From NCBI GenBank assembly GCA_947259225.1, contig CAMYLK010000008.1, positions 1-64,000 on the forward strand: a stretch of 64,000 bases of DNA, read 5' to 3'. The position numbers and the translations under genes are program-made. The stretch is from an uncultured Desulfobulbaceae bacterium (lineage in GTDB: Bacteria > Desulfobacterota > Desulfobulbia > Desulfobulbales > Desulfobulbaceae). Shown here piece after piece: positions 19,948 through 30,660 of this stretch (position 1 is its first letter; each line of letters starts with the position of its first letter). The notes beneath the pieces are model-generated. The model saw only the letters and a list, made by a program, of their open reading frames with translations. It did not search any database and was not told the DNA's origin.

Positions 19948-20008
19948 ATACCTCCGGTTTAGATTTAATTGTATTAAATTCGAGATACACGGAACCAAAC
20001 CCTGAATA

Positions 20009-20989
20009 ATGGCCATAAAGGAAAAAGAAATAAAGGCTGATTTTGACGAAAAGCATCCGCTTGTAGTCATGCCTGAAGATACTAATCTTCCTGCTCTGAG
20101 CAATCCCGCCCTGCACAGATATCTTCAGGAAATCAGCCAATATGAGCTTCTCTCGCGAGAAGAGACGGAAGAGTTGGCTACGCGTTTCAAGGAGACCGGT
20201 GATCCGGATGCAGCCTATCGGCTTGTTTCATCCAACCTCAGGCTTGTTGTCAAGGTTGCCATGGATTTCCAGAAATACTGGATGCAGAATTTCATGGATC
20301 TTCTGCAGGAGGGAAACGTGGGACTTGTTCAGGCAACCAAGAAATTTGATCCTTACCGGGGGGTAAAGTTTTCTTACTATGCTGCTTACTGGATTCGCGC
20401 TTATATTCTCAAATTTATCATGGACAACTGGCGCCTGGTAAAAATAGGCACCACCCAGGCCCAGAGAAAACTTTTTTTCAGTCTTAATAAAGAAAAGAAG
20501 CTGCTGGAAGCCCAGGGGTTTAAACCGGAAGTGAAACTTCTAGCCGAAAGGCTGAATGTCAAGGAAAGCGAGATCGTGGAAATGGGTCAGCGCATGGACA
20601 ACTGGGAGGTTTCACTTGAAAGCCCGGTCCGCAATGATTCCGAAGATGAACAGAAGAGTTTTTTGCCACAGGAAGGCCCTGATATTGAAGAAATGGTTGC
20701 CAGCCAGGAGATACGTGAGCGGCTTGCTGAAATCCTGGGGAACCTGAAGGATCAACTTAACGAGAAAGAACAGGTAATACTCGAAACACGGCTGCTGAAT
20801 GACGAACCTCAGACACTGCAGACTATAGCAGATCAATTTGATATATCAAGGGAGCGGGTTCGCCAGATTGAAGCGAATCTTCTGAAGAAACTAAGAAAAC
20901 ACTTTGAAAAGGTCATGCCCGATGTCAAAGATTTTTTCAGTGGTGATCATATGGTTCTAAAAACTGACTCCGGCCGGTCTGATTCTTAA
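20009..20989 (+). CDS. rpoH: RNA polymerase sigma factor, RpoH (sigma-32) type
   Basis: ALHRYLQEISQYELLSREETEELA, NLRLVVKVAMDFQKYWMQNFMDLLQEGNVGLVQATKKFDPYRGVKFSYYAAYWIRAYILKFIMDNWRLVKIGTTQAQRKLFF. Confidence 0.93.
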   Translation: MAIKEKEIKADFDEKHPLVVMPEDTNLPALSNPALHRYLQEISQYELLSREETEELATRFKETGDPDAAYRLVSSNLRLVVKVAMDFQKYWMQNFMDLLQEGNVGLVQATKKFDPYRGVKFSYYAAYWIRAYILKFIMDNWRLVKIGTTQAQRKLFFSLNKEKKLLEAQGFKPEVKLLAERLNVKESEIVEMGQRMDNWEVSLESPVRNDSEDEQKSFLPQEGPDIEEMVASQEIRERLAEILGNLKDQLNEKEQVILETRLLNDEPQTLQTIADQFDISRERVRQIEANLLKKLRKHFEKVMPDVKDFFSGDHMVLKTDSGRSDS

Positions 20990-21166
20990 TAGCACACTCT
21001 GCTGTAACACCTTTCCGCATACTCAGTGTTAATAATCTTATAATAGGCCTAAAATTGTGTTTAAATACATAAACAATATAGTTCCATGCGATAGTGTGCA
21101 ATTAATTTCCGCAGTATTTCACAACAATAAATTATTTTTACTACAGGTAGTTGAATAGGGAAAAAG

Positions 21167-22351
21167 ATGAATGTTCCTTTGCTAGATTTAAAACCGCAGA
21201 TGGATGCTTTTCGCGAGGAAATCATACAGGCTGTGACCGGTGTTATTGATTCCACTCGGTACATACTCGGACCCGAGGTGGACATGTTTGAAGAGTCTGT
21301 AGCCGGTTATTGTGGAGCAAGTAATGCTGTGGGGGTTTCGAGCGGTACGGATGCGTTGTTGATAAGCCTTATGGGACTTGAAATCGGTCCCGGTGATCTG
21401 GTTCTAACCACTCCATATACGTTTTTTGCTACCATGGGATCCATTTTAAGGGTGGGTGCTCTCCCAGTATTTGCTGATATTGAACATGGTTCAATGAATA
21501 TTGACCCGGATCATATGGTTGAAATTCTTGAGACAGACCGAAAAAACAAGAACAGAATTAAAGCCATGATGCCTGTTCATCTCTTTGGCCAATGTGCAGA
21601 CATGCAGCGTATAATGGAATTGGCTGATAAATTTGAGTTGCCTGTGGTAGAAGATGCTGCTCAGGCTATTGGTGCCGTTTGTCCGGTAAAGCTTGAAAGT
21701 GAAACTGCATGGCACCGGGCCGGGTCAATGGGTATCGCCGGCTGCTTTTCCTTTTTTCCCAGTAAAAACCTTGGCGGAATCGGAGATGGCGGAATGGTCA
21801 TCACCAGTAATGAAATTTTTGCCACCAGATTAAAGTCACTCCGTAATCATGGGGCGCAGCCTAAGTATTTTCACAATGTTGTCGGTGGTAACTTCAGACT
21901 TGACCCCATACAGGCATGTGTGCTGAATATAAAGCTGAAATATCTGGAAGGATGGCATCATAAAAGACAGCAAAATGCAGATAAATACAGACAGCTTTTC
22001 GAAAACGCAGGGTTAAGTGGTGAAATCGTAAAACTCCCCCCTGTAATGTACGCTGCTGAAGAAAAAGCTGAGCAGCAGAATCATCACATTTACAATCAAT
22101 TTATCATACGTGTACCGGATCGTGATGGATTACGTAAATTTCTTGTGAAGAATAATATAGGCTGCGAAGTATACTATCCTTTGAGCCTTCATCAGCAGGA
22201 ATGCCTAAGGCCATACGGTTTCACTCATGTTTCTTTTCCTGTCGCCGAGCAGGCATCCAGGGAGACTTTGGCATTGCCAATTTATCCTGAGCTGGAAGTC
22301 TCACAGCTGGAATACGTTGTAGAAAAGATTGCCCGATACTATCAGGGCTGA
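21167..22351 (+). CDS. DegT/DnrJ/EryC1/StrS family aminotransferase
   Basis: VPLLDLKPQMDAFREEI, GVSSGTDALLISLMGL, VVEDAAQAIGA, GCFSFFPSKNLGGIGDGGMVIT. Confidence 0.93.
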   Translation: MNVPLLDLKPQMDAFREEIIQAVTGVIDSTRYILGPEVDMFEESVAGYCGASNAVGVSSGTDALLISLMGLEIGPGDLVLTTPYTFFATMGSILRVGALPVFADIEHGSMNIDPDHMVEILETDRKNKNRIKAMMPVHLFGQCADMQRIMELADKFELPVVEDAAQAIGAVCPVKLESETAWHRAGSMGIAGCFSFFPSKNLGGIGDGGMVITSNEIFATRLKSLRNHGAQPKYFHNVVGGNFRLDPIQACVLNIKLKYLEGWHHKRQQNADKYRQLFENAGLSGEIVKLPPVMYAAEEKAEQQNHHIYNQFIIRVPDRDGLRKFLVKNNIGCEVYYPLSLHQQECLRPYGFTHVSFPVAEQASRETLALPIYPELEVSQLEYVVEKIARYYQG

Positions 22352-22367
22352 AAACCTGGATAATCTC

Positions 22368-23717
22368 ATGTTTATACCTGTCCGCTTTTTTATAATAATT
22401 ATTACCGTGGTAACTGCCGTTTCTTTACTCTGTACCGGTACCTTAATGAGTGTTGTCCATGGACAGGAAAAGAAAGCCTGGAATGCGGAAGTGATAAAAA
22501 ATGACGCGCTGTCAGCTCCTGATCGTGAGATCAGGTATGAGGAGACTTTGTCGCCAGACTGGAAAAACAACTGGGACTTGGCACGTGAATTGTATCGTCA
22601 ACAAAAATTCAGGGAAGCACTTGTACAGTATGAATTTCTTCTGGCAGAAAAGGAAAATATTGACGAGGCACGCTGGGAATATGTAACACTTCTGCTTCAC
22701 CTTGAACGCTGGCGGCAGGCAGGTGAACAGCTTGAAAAATTGATAGGCAATGAACCCGATAAGAGAGACTACCGTTTAGCCATTGCCCGTGTTCAATTTG
22801 AAACAGGTAAGTTTGAATCGGCTCTCCGGATATATGAACATCTTTATCAATCGGCTCCCGACGATTCAAGCTCAGTTCCTGTGCTGAAGGGCTTGATAAG
22901 AACACTGAAAGAAAAGCAAAGAGATGCTGAAATTATACCTTATCTTGAACAGTTAATTACATATGAACCCGACGAACCGGAATTACAGTTGGAACTTGCT
23001 ACAATAGCGATCGAACAGGGACTGCTACCCAAGGCAAATAAAACACTTGCTCATCTTGAGTATAGCAGGCCGGATGATAGTGCTGTTTTATTCCTCTATG
23101 CACAATTGCACGAAAAACTTGGTAACACTGACGCTGCAGCCGGTTACTGGCAGCAACTTGTTTCAAGTAACCACGATAATATGGAAGCGCATTATCAGCT
23201 TCATCGGTATTACCAGGATAAAGAAAACTGGGCCATGAGTCTGAAACATGTTGAAATTATGTTGAAAATAACTCCCAGTGATCCTGCACTGCTTGAAGCT
23301 GCGGCTGAATTGAATCTGAGGATGGACAGAATTGATAAAGCTCTGGAATATTATGATTATACCCTGGTTATTCAACCGACGAACAAAATAATTTTACAGA
23401 AGAAAAAAGAAGCCCAACTGAAGCTGGCAGAAGATCTTGTCGTTCTGGTTGAAAATAATGGAAGTCATCAGCTCTGGCAAGACCTGGTCAATGTCACTTC
23501 TGATCGTCCCGGTGTGTACAGGCAAATTGCCAACCTTCTCAGGCTGAAGGGAGAAAACGAAGAACTCATTGAAGTTCTTACCCTGATTTGCCTTGAGGAT
23601 CCCCATGACGATAAGACACTGAATGAACTTACTGTAATGCTCAAAAATAGAGGGCGGAATGATGAACTGATAGCATTACTGGACAATCTGCAGAAGCAGA
23701 AAGAAGGATTAAAGTGA
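22368..23717 (+). CDS. TPR-repeat protein with N-terminal signal/anchor
   Basis: Hydrophobic N-terminus FIIIITVVTAVSLLCTG followed by repeated TPR-like helices; ATG 22368 preferred over 22329. Confidence 0.75.
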   Translation: MFIPVRFFIIIITVVTAVSLLCTGTLMSVVHGQEKKAWNAEVIKNDALSAPDREIRYEETLSPDWKNNWDLARELYRQQKFREALVQYEFLLAEKENIDEARWEYVTLLLHLERWRQAGEQLEKLIGNEPDKRDYRLAIARVQFETGKFESALRIYEHLYQSAPDDSSSVPVLKGLIRTLKEKQRDAEIIPYLEQLITYEPDEPELQLELATIAIEQGLLPKANKTLAHLEYSRPDDSAVLFLYAQLHEKLGNTDAAAGYWQQLVSSNHDNMEAHYQLHRYYQDKENWAMSLKHVEIMLKITPSDPALLEAAAELNLRMDRIDKALEYYDYTLVIQPTNKIILQKKKEAQLKLAEDLVVLVENNGSHQLWQDLVNVTSDRPGVYRQIANLLRLKGENEELIEVLTLICLEDPHDDKTLNELTVMLKNRGRNDELIALLDNLQKQKEGLK

Positions 23718-23861
23718 ACTGGCATATGCTTGAGTTGGGCAACGGTTATTTTATTAAATCAGGTGATTCTGTCTTGAATCCCTGGTTGTCTGAAATACGT
23801 TGCCCGATGCAAAATAAACGCAGAATGATTATATAAGGATAAAATCGGAGGATAACAGCAA

Positions 23862-24347
23862 ATGGTTACTCGCATTCCAATGTCCAGGGCTGGTTATGAT
23901 CGGCTTAAGGGTGAATTGGAAAGACTTGAAAGATTTGACAGGTTCGACGTGGTCAAGGCCATCGAAGAAGCCCGAGCGCATGGTGACTTGAGTGAAAATG
24001 CCGAATATCATGCTGCCAAGGATAGGCAGGGAATGATCGAAGGGCGCATCCTTGAATTAAGGGATAAAGTAGCTCGCGCAGAGGTAATCGCTTGTTCACA
24101 GGTGGAATGTAACCGGGCAATATTTGGAACGGTCGTTACACTTATGGATATGGAAACTGACGAGGAAGTAACCTATCAGCTCCTGGGCCCTGAGGAAGCA
24201 GATGTAAAAAGCGGATCAATTTCTGTGCTTTCACCCCTTGGGCAATCATTACTTGGTAAATGTGTTGGGGATGAAGTATTGACTAAGACCCCGGGTGGAG
24301 TGAGGGAATTTGAAGTGGTTGATATCAACCCTTCAAGTATAGATTAG
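23862..24347 (+). CDS. greA: Transcription elongation factor GreA
   Basis: MSRAGYDRLKGELERLERFDRFDVVKAIEEARAHGDLSENAEYHAAKDRQGMIEGRILELRDKVARAEVI. Confidence 0.96.
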   Translation: MVTRIPMSRAGYDRLKGELERLERFDRFDVVKAIEEARAHGDLSENAEYHAAKDRQGMIEGRILELRDKVARAEVIACSQVECNRAIFGTVVTLMDMETDEEVTYQLLGPEEADVKSGSISVLSPLGQSLLGKCVGDEVLTKTPGGVREFEVVDINPSSID

Positions 24348-24369
24348 ACCAGGCATCCTTATTTGGCTT

Positions 24370-24963
24370 TCATTTCGCAGGATTTTCAAGTATTCCTACA
24401 AGAAAAATTTTAATAGCTTGATTTTCCGTTTCATCAATTGCGTATTCTGAATCGATGTTGATATTCCATATTCTCGCAATTTCATCCAAGGCCCCGAATA
24501 TTGCTCTTTTGGCAATACCGGGCAGGATATCATGTCGAAAGACTTTCTGCTTCTGCCCATCCTTGATGATTTGTGAGATGATATTGAGGTATTCACTGAA
24601 CTTATTGTTCCGGTAGTCCTTGATCATCTTGTTGGTCTGCCGGAGTTCAATCTGGATCACTTCCGCAAGATTTTTATTTTTTTTCATTTCCCTGAGGTGA
24701 TTGGCGATAAAAAGTTCAAGCATGCGGCGCGGGTCTTCTTCATTCTCTATCTGGGAATTTATCTGTTCGACAAGCTTACCAATTTTTTCTTCAAAAACAG
24801 AAAGAAGCATGTCGTATTTATTGTTGAAATACAGATATATTGTTCCGTCAGCGACTTTTGCCTCTTTGGCGATATCTGATATCCTCGCATTAAAAAAGCC
24901 TTTTTTAGCAAAAACTTTCGTCGCTGCCCTTATTATTTTCGCATGTTTATCCGGTGTTTTCAT
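24370..24963 (-). CDS. TetR/AcrR family transcriptional regulator
   Basis: KIIRAATKVFAKKGFFNARISDIAKEAKVADGTIYLYFNNKYDMLLSVFEEK HTH. Confidence 0.93.
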   Translation of the reverse strand: MKTPDKHAKIIRAATKVFAKKGFFNARISDIAKEAKVADGTIYLYFNNKYDMLLSVFEEKIGKLVEQINSQIENEEDPRRMLELFIANHLREMKKNKNLAEVIQIELRQTNKMIKDYRNNKFSEYLNIISQIIKDGQKQKVFRHDILPGIAKRAIFGALDEIARIWNINIDSEYAIDETENQAIKIFLVGILENPAK

Positions 24964-25226
24964 CAGATAAAGAATTAGGCTGTATTACCAGTTAAGAGAA
25001 TGAGTGTTCATTCAGAAAATGTTAACAGAGGGAGAGCTTAAGTGTCAAGTAAAATGGGATATCAATTTTTTCTGTAATGTTCATTATTTTATATAAAATC
25101 ATTTATTTTCTTAGGAAAAGTAAGTGAAGTGTCTCCTGCACTCATGTATAATAAAAAATTGCTGTATTTATTGCTGTTCGAAATAGATTATCCTGACGTA
25201 AATCGTTTTATTCAATGGAGACTGGA

Positions 25227-26999
25227 ATGAAAATTTTGGTAGTAGGATCCGGCGGTCGTGAACATGCCCTTGTATGGAAATTGAAGCAAAGCTCCAGGGC
25301 GAGTAAAATTTATTGTGCTCCAGGTAATGCCGGGATCAGGAAAATAGCTACTTGTGTTGACCTGTCTTCCGGAGATGTTAAGGGACTGGTCAAATTTGCG
25401 ATAGCGAACAAGATTGACATGACAATAGTCGGACCGGAGGACCCTTTGACCCTGGGTATAGTTGATGAGTTTGAGAAAAAGGGTCTGCGAATATTCGGTC
25501 CGAGTAAAGATGCTGCTGAGCTTGAGGGGAGCAAGGTATTTACCAAAGATTTTCTGAAAAAATATAACATCTCCAGTGCCGCGTATAAGGTGTTTACCAA
25601 ACGCAGCCCTGCCAAAAAGTATATCGACAAGATTGGGGCTCCATGTGTTGTCAAGGCTGATGGTCTGGCTGCAGGAAAGGGAGTTATCCTCTGCCAGACA
25701 AAGACGGAGGCCAAAAAGGCAGTTGATCTAATAATGAAGGACCGGGCATTCGGCGACGCTGGCAATAGGGTTGTAGTTGAAGAATTTCTTAAGGGCGAAG
25801 AGGCTTCTTTCATAGCTTTCACTGACGGAAAAACCGTTCTGCCACTTCCTTCATCCCAGGATCACAAGGCTGTGTTTGAAGGGGATCGTGGGCCGAATAC
25901 TGGTGGTATGGGTGCTTACTCTCCCGCGCCGGTTCTCACTGATGAACTTTCCATGCGGGCCATGAACGAGGTGATGATACCCACTATTCAGGGAATGGCA
26001 GCTGAGGGACGTCCTTATAAAGGTATGCTGTATGCCGGCCTGATGATCGATGGTGGTACAATTAAAGTACTGGAATTTAACTGCCGCTTTGGCGACCCTG
26101 AATGTCAACCTCTGTTAATGAGGATGCGATCGGACCTGGTTGATGTCATTGAAGCGGCAATTGAAGAGCGTCTTGATACATTTGAACTCGATATCGATCC
26201 ACGACCTACCGTATGCGTTGTTATGGCATCACAGGGCTATCCGGGAAAATATCCTACTGGTAAATCCATAACCGGACTTGTGAAGGCCGAAAAAATTAAA
26301 GATACAGTAGTTTTTCATGCCGGTACGACATTGAAGAACAGGCGAACAATCACTTCAGGCGGCCGCGTTCTCGGTGTGACCGCAATTGGCAAGGATATAA
26401 CCACAGCCATTGATAATGCATACAAAGCAATTGATGTCATCAAATGGCCCGGTGCATATTATCGTCGTGACATTGGCCATCGGGCGCTCAGCAGGCTCCA
26501 AAAAAAGGATGCGCCTCTTGTTGGTATACTGATGGGAAGTGATTCCGACCTACCTGTTATGAACGCCGCCGCAGATTTTCTTAAATCCATGAACATAAAA
26601 TATGAGGTGACAATTTCCTCAGCCCACCGTACTCCTGAACAAACTGCTGAATATGCTCGTACAGCTGTTGAACGCGGCCTGAAAATCATAATTGCCGGTG
26701 CCGGTATGTCCGCCCATCTTGCCGGAGTGGTAGCCGCGCACACAACACTGCCGGTTATAGGTGTCCCAATTGACGCTTCTTCCCTGAACGGGCTTGACGC
26801 CCTGCTGTCAACCGTGCAGATGCCGCCCGGCATACCTGTGGCCACCATGGGAATAGGAAAAGCAGGTGCCAAGAATGGTGCAGTGCTTGCAGCGCGAATA
26901 CTTGGAATCGACAACAGTGAAATAAAAGAAGCCCTGGAGGATTTCAGTCGCGAAATGGCAAGACAGGTGGCTGCAAAGAATAAAGCCCTCGGAAAGTAA
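25227..26999 (+). CDS. purDE: Fused phosphoribosylamine-glycine ligase (PurD) and N5-CAIR mutase (PurE)
   Basis: N-term MKILVVGSGGREHALVWKLKQ...GMLYAGLMIDGGTIKVLEFNCRFGDPECQPLL; C-term APLVGILMGSDSDLPVMNAAADFL...SSAHRTPEQTAEYA...AGMSAHLAGVVAAHTTLPVIGVP in one uninterrupted ORF. Confidence 0.94.
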   Translation: MKILVVGSGGREHALVWKLKQSSRASKIYCAPGNAGIRKIATCVDLSSGDVKGLVKFAIANKIDMTIVGPEDPLTLGIVDEFEKKGLRIFGPSKDAAELEGSKVFTKDFLKKYNISSAAYKVFTKRSPAKKYIDKIGAPCVVKADGLAAGKGVILCQTKTEAKKAVDLIMKDRAFGDAGNRVVVEEFLKGEEASFIAFTDGKTVLPLPSSQDHKAVFEGDRGPNTGGMGAYSPAPVLTDELSMRAMNEVMIPTIQGMAAEGRPYKGMLYAGLMIDGGTIKVLEFNCRFGDPECQPLLMRMRSDLVDVIEAAIEERLDTFELDIDPRPTVCVVMASQGYPGKYPTGKSITGLVKAEKIKDTVVFHAGTTLKNRRTITSGGRVLGVTAIGKDITTAIDNAYKAIDVIKWPGAYYRRDIGHRALSRLQKKDAPLVGILMGSDSDLPVMNAAADFLKSMNIKYEVTISSAHRTPEQTAEYARTAVERGLKIIIAGAGMSAHLAGVVAAHTTLPVIGVPIDASSLNGLDALLSTVQMPPGIPVATMGIGKAGAKNGAVLAARILGIDNSEIKEALEDFSREMARQVAAKNKALGK

Positions 27000-27626
27000 G
27001 TGAACCTGTCAAAGAGTGCAGATGATCGAATTCTTGAAGCCGCATCTGTAATTAAAAGGGGCGGCCTGGTAGCATTTCCTACGGAGACCTATTACGGACT
27101 TGGTGTGGATCCGTTTAACGAAGATGCACTACAGAGATTGTTCCTTATAAAAAAGAGACCGGCCGTCAAACCTGTTCTCGTACTCATTTCCTCACGAGAA
27201 CAGCTTGCTCTGCTTGCATCTTCTGTACCTGATGTTGCTCACTATTTAATGGACGATTTCTGGCCGGGACCTTTAACCATGGTTTTACCGGCACGCCCTG
27301 AACTTTCATCAATCCTGACTGGGAACACCTCAACGGTCGGTATGCGCCAATCCCCTCATCCTGTAGCAAGGGCCCTCCTTCAAGCCTGTAAAATTCCGCT
27401 GACAGCAACCAGCGCAAATAAATCCGGAGATGATCCAGCAGTATCTGCAGAAGAGGTCGACGAGATTTTCGGACACGAAGTAGATCTGATACTTGATGGG
27501 GGCAATACACCTGGAAAATCAGGCTCTACACTGATTGGCTTTGCAGAAGGACGTATCAGGCCTATCAGAGAAGGGCGCATCCATTTTCAGGATATTCTTG
27601 ATTCAATTTATCCACCTGAAAAGTGA
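27000..27626 (+). CDS. L-threonylcarbamoyladenylate synthase family (Sua5/YciO/YrdC)
   Basis: GTG start; GGLVAFPTETYYGLGVDPFNEDALQRLFLIKKRPAVKPVLVLI, FWPGPLTMVLPA, PLTATSANKSGDDPA. Confidence 0.92.
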   Translation: MNLSKSADDRILEAASVIKRGGLVAFPTETYYGLGVDPFNEDALQRLFLIKKRPAVKPVLVLISSREQLALLASSVPDVAHYLMDDFWPGPLTMVLPARPELSSILTGNTSTVGMRQSPHPVARALLQACKIPLTATSANKSGDDPAVSAEEVDEIFGHEVDLILDGGNTPGKSGSTLIGFAEGRIRPIREGRIHFQDILDSIYPPEK

Positions 27627-27653
27627 CCTGGGGAAAGCTGATACTTATCGGAA

Positions 27654-29675
27654 ATGGACACTCTTTTTCAACTTGTTTCTGAATTTACTCCGTCCGGAGA
27701 CCAGCCGCATGCTATTGATCTTCTGACCAGGGGAATAAATGAAGGAGTCCGGGATCAGGTTCTTCTGGGGGTAACCGGCTCCGGCAAGACCTTCACCATA
27801 GCCAAGGTCGTGGAACGTCTTCAGAGACCAGCCCTTGTACTTGCCCCAAACAAAACATTAGCCGCCCAGCTTTTTTCGGAGTTCAGGGAGCTTTTTCCAC
27901 ATAACGCGGTAGAGTACTTTGTCAGTTATTATGATTATTACCAACCAGAAGCGTATATTCCACAATCAGACACCTATATAGAAAAAGATTCCTCCATCAA
28001 CGACGCCATCGACAAAATGCGTCACTCTGCGACTATTTCACTGCTGACCAGAAGAGATGTCCTTATCGTTGCTTCTGTTTCATGCATTTACGGTCTCGGG
28101 TCACCTGATGAATATAAAAACATGCATCTTTTTCTGAAAACAGGAAAAGACTATCCCATGGAAGAAGTGCAGCGTCGCCTTGTATTCATGTTGTACGAAC
28201 GTAATGAGATTTCTTTTCACCGTGGAACATTCAGGGTAAGAGGTGACGTCATTGAAATTTTTCCGGTAAATGAAGATGATTATGCTGTACGCGTCGAATT
28301 TTTTGGTGACACGATCGATGCCATATCAATTATTGATCCTTTGCGTGGCGTAGTGATTCAGAATATGGATGAACTGACAGTCTTTCCTGGCAGCCACTTT
28401 GTGACCAGCCGTGACAAAGTTCAGAGGGCTATTCGCAATATTAAAGATGAACTCAAAGACAGGCTTGCGGAACTTGAAGAGAATAACATGCTTGTCGAGT
28501 ACCAGCGATTGGAGCAGCGGACACTTTTTGACCTGGAAATGATTGAAGAACTAGGGTACTGCAATGGTATTGAAAATTATTCGCGGCATCTTACAGGCAA
28601 GCCGGAGGGAGTGCCACCGCCAAACCTTCTCGATTATTTTCCCGAAGATTATCTTCTCTTTGTCGATGAATCACATATTGCCATTCCCCAGATACGTGGG
28701 ATGTACAACGGAGACCGTTCACGAAAACAGACCCTTGTTAATTATGGATTCCGACTTCCATCAGCCCTGGACAACCGACCTTTGCGTTTCGACGAATTTG
28801 AAGAAAGAGTGAACCGTATTACCTATGTATCGGCTACTCCGGGAGCATATGAACTGGAAAAGGCTCAGGGACGCATTGTTGAGCAGCTCATTCGTCCAAC
28901 CGGATTGCTTGATCCGGTTATTGAAGTGCGGGCGGCAATTTCCCAGGTGGATGATCTCCTTGAAGAAATTCGGCAGCGGGCAGAGAAAAATGAGGCTGTG
29001 CTTGTTACCACCCTGACCAAACGCATGGCTGAGGACCTGACAGAATATTATGAAAATGTTGGTGTAAAGGTACGGTATCTGCATTCGGACATTGATACCC
29101 TGGAAAGGGTTGAATTGATCAGGGACTTACGGAAACGGGAATATGACGTATTGATAGGTATCAACCTGCTGCGTGAGGGTCTCGACTTACCGGAAGTGTC
29201 ACTTGTCGCGGTGCTGGATGCCGACAAGGAGGGATTCCTGCGTTCTGAACGCTCCCTTGTCCAGACCTGTGGACGGGCTGCACGAAATGCCGGAGGTAAA
29301 GTCATTCTGTATGCTGATAATGTTACCAAATCAATGCAATATACCATAGATGAAACAGGACGCAGGAGAACTATACAGGCGCGTTTTAACGAGGAGCATA
29401 ACATTATTCCTGAGACAATTAAGTCCACTGTCAAGGATTCACTGGCCCAACATCTTAAAGCAACCGGTTGGCAGGAATATGCTGCAGAAGGGGAGATAAG
29501 CGAACTTGTAAGTGGTGAGCAGCAAACAACATACCATACGGTCGAGGACCTCCGAGCTGAACTCGATGATTTAGAGAAGAGGATGCGAAAGGCAGCAGAA
29601 GAACTCGCCTTTGAGGAAGCAGCAGGGTACCGGGACCGGATCAAGGAGCTGACGGAAGTACTGCTGGCCTGCTAA
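27654..29675 (+). CDS. uvrB: Excinuclease ABC subunit B
   Basis: [67 protein letters not shown]-terminal UVR motif. Confidence 0.98.
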   Translation: MDTLFQLVSEFTPSGDQPHAIDLLTRGINEGVRDQVLLGVTGSGKTFTIAKVVERLQRPALVLAPNKTLAAQLFSEFRELFPHNAVEYFVSYYDYYQPEAYIPQSDTYIEKDSSINDAIDKMRHSATISLLTRRDVLIVASVSCIYGLGSPDEYKNMHLFLKTGKDYPMEEVQRRLVFMLYERNEISFHRGTFRVRGDVIEIFPVNEDDYAVRVEFFGDTIDAISIIDPLRGVVIQNMDELTVFPGSHFVTSRDKVQRAIRNIKDELKDRLAELEENNMLVEYQRLEQRTLFDLEMIEELGYCNGIENYSRHLTGKPEGVPPPNLLDYFPEDYLLFVDESHIAIPQIRGMYNGDRSRKQTLVNYGFRLPSALDNRPLRFDEFEERVNRITYVSATPGAYELEKAQGRIVEQLIRPTGLLDPVIEVRAAISQVDDLLEEIRQRAEKNEAVLVTTLTKRMAEDLTEYYENVGVKVRYLHSDIDTLERVELIRDLRKREYDVLIGINLLREGLDLPEVSLVAVLDADKEGFLRSERSLVQTCGRAARNAGGKVILYADNVTKSMQYTIDETGRRRTIQARFNEEHNIIPETIKSTVKDSLAQHLKATGWQEYAAEGEISELVSGEQQTTYHTVEDLRAELDDLEKRMRKAAEELAFEEAAGYRDRIKELTEVLLAC

Positions 29676-29737
29676 ATTAAACCTGATACTCCATAGAGTT
29701 TATTAATAAACGGTACTACCTGTGTTAAAGGTTCAAT

Positions 29738-30496
29738 ATGATACACAATAAAAAACTTACAGTCGTCATGCCAGCATATAATGCTGAAAAAACCCTCGAG
29801 CTCACATATCAGGAACTTTCACATGAGTATGTTGATGACTTTATCCTTGTTGATGATGCAAGCACTGATAATACTATTTTGATATCCAAAAAGCTGAACA
29901 TTTATACCATAACCCATGATGAAAATTTAGGATATGGGGCCAACCAGAAAACCTGTTATGCCGAGGCCCTGAAACGCGGAGCGGATGTGGTCGTTATGCT
30001 GCATCCTGATTACCAGTATACCCCCAAACTGCTGGTGGCGATGGCCTCACTTGTTGCTATTGGCCAGTTTGACATTGTACTTGGTTCCAGGATTCTTTCT
30101 GAGGGTGCTTTAAAGGGAGGGATGCCAGTATACAAATATATTGCTAATCGCTTTCTTACTTTTTTTCAAAATGTACTTCTTGGTAAAAAAATATCAGAAT
30201 ATCACACTGGTTACCGTGCTTTTTCAAGAGAAGTTCTTGAAACACTTCCACTCCAAGATAACTCAAACGACTTCATTTTTGATAACCAGATGCTTGCTCA
30301 GGCAATCTATGCAGGATTTTCAATCGGTGAGATTTCATGTCCGACCAAGTATTTTCCGGAAGCCTCTTCTATCAATCTGTGGCGTAGTGCTGTTTATGGA
30401 ATGGGTGTCCTTGCCATATCAGTTTTGTTTCGGTTGGAAAAAATGGGTCTTTGGCAAAGTAAGATATTTAAAGGGCTGAATCATATCAGGAAATAA
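29738..30496 (+). CDS. Glycosyltransferase family 2
   Basis: [22 protein letters not shown]...[11 protein letters not shown]...[18 protein letters not shown]. Confidence 0.9.
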   Translation: MIHNKKLTVVMPAYNAEKTLELTYQELSHEYVDDFILVDDASTDNTILISKKLNIYTITHDENLGYGANQKTCYAEALKRGADVVVMLHPDYQYTPKLLVAMASLVAIGQFDIVLGSRILSEGALKGGMPVYKYIANRFLTFFQNVLLGKKISEYHTGYRAFSREVLETLPLQDNSNDFIFDNQMLAQAIYAGFSIGEISCPTKYFPEASSINLWRSAVYGMGVLAISVLFRLEKMGLWQSKIFKGLNHIRK

Positions 30497-30660
30497 TCCA
30501 CATGTTATTATCCTTGGTTGGAGATAAAAATTTTCTAACACTGACCTTCTCCCTCTCTAAAAACTGTACCGTTTCGATGAACATAACATAGGATTAAGGA
30601 ACTGACTGAAGTATTGTTATATTTTTTACGCCACTTATTTTTTGTCGAGGAAAAGGTATA

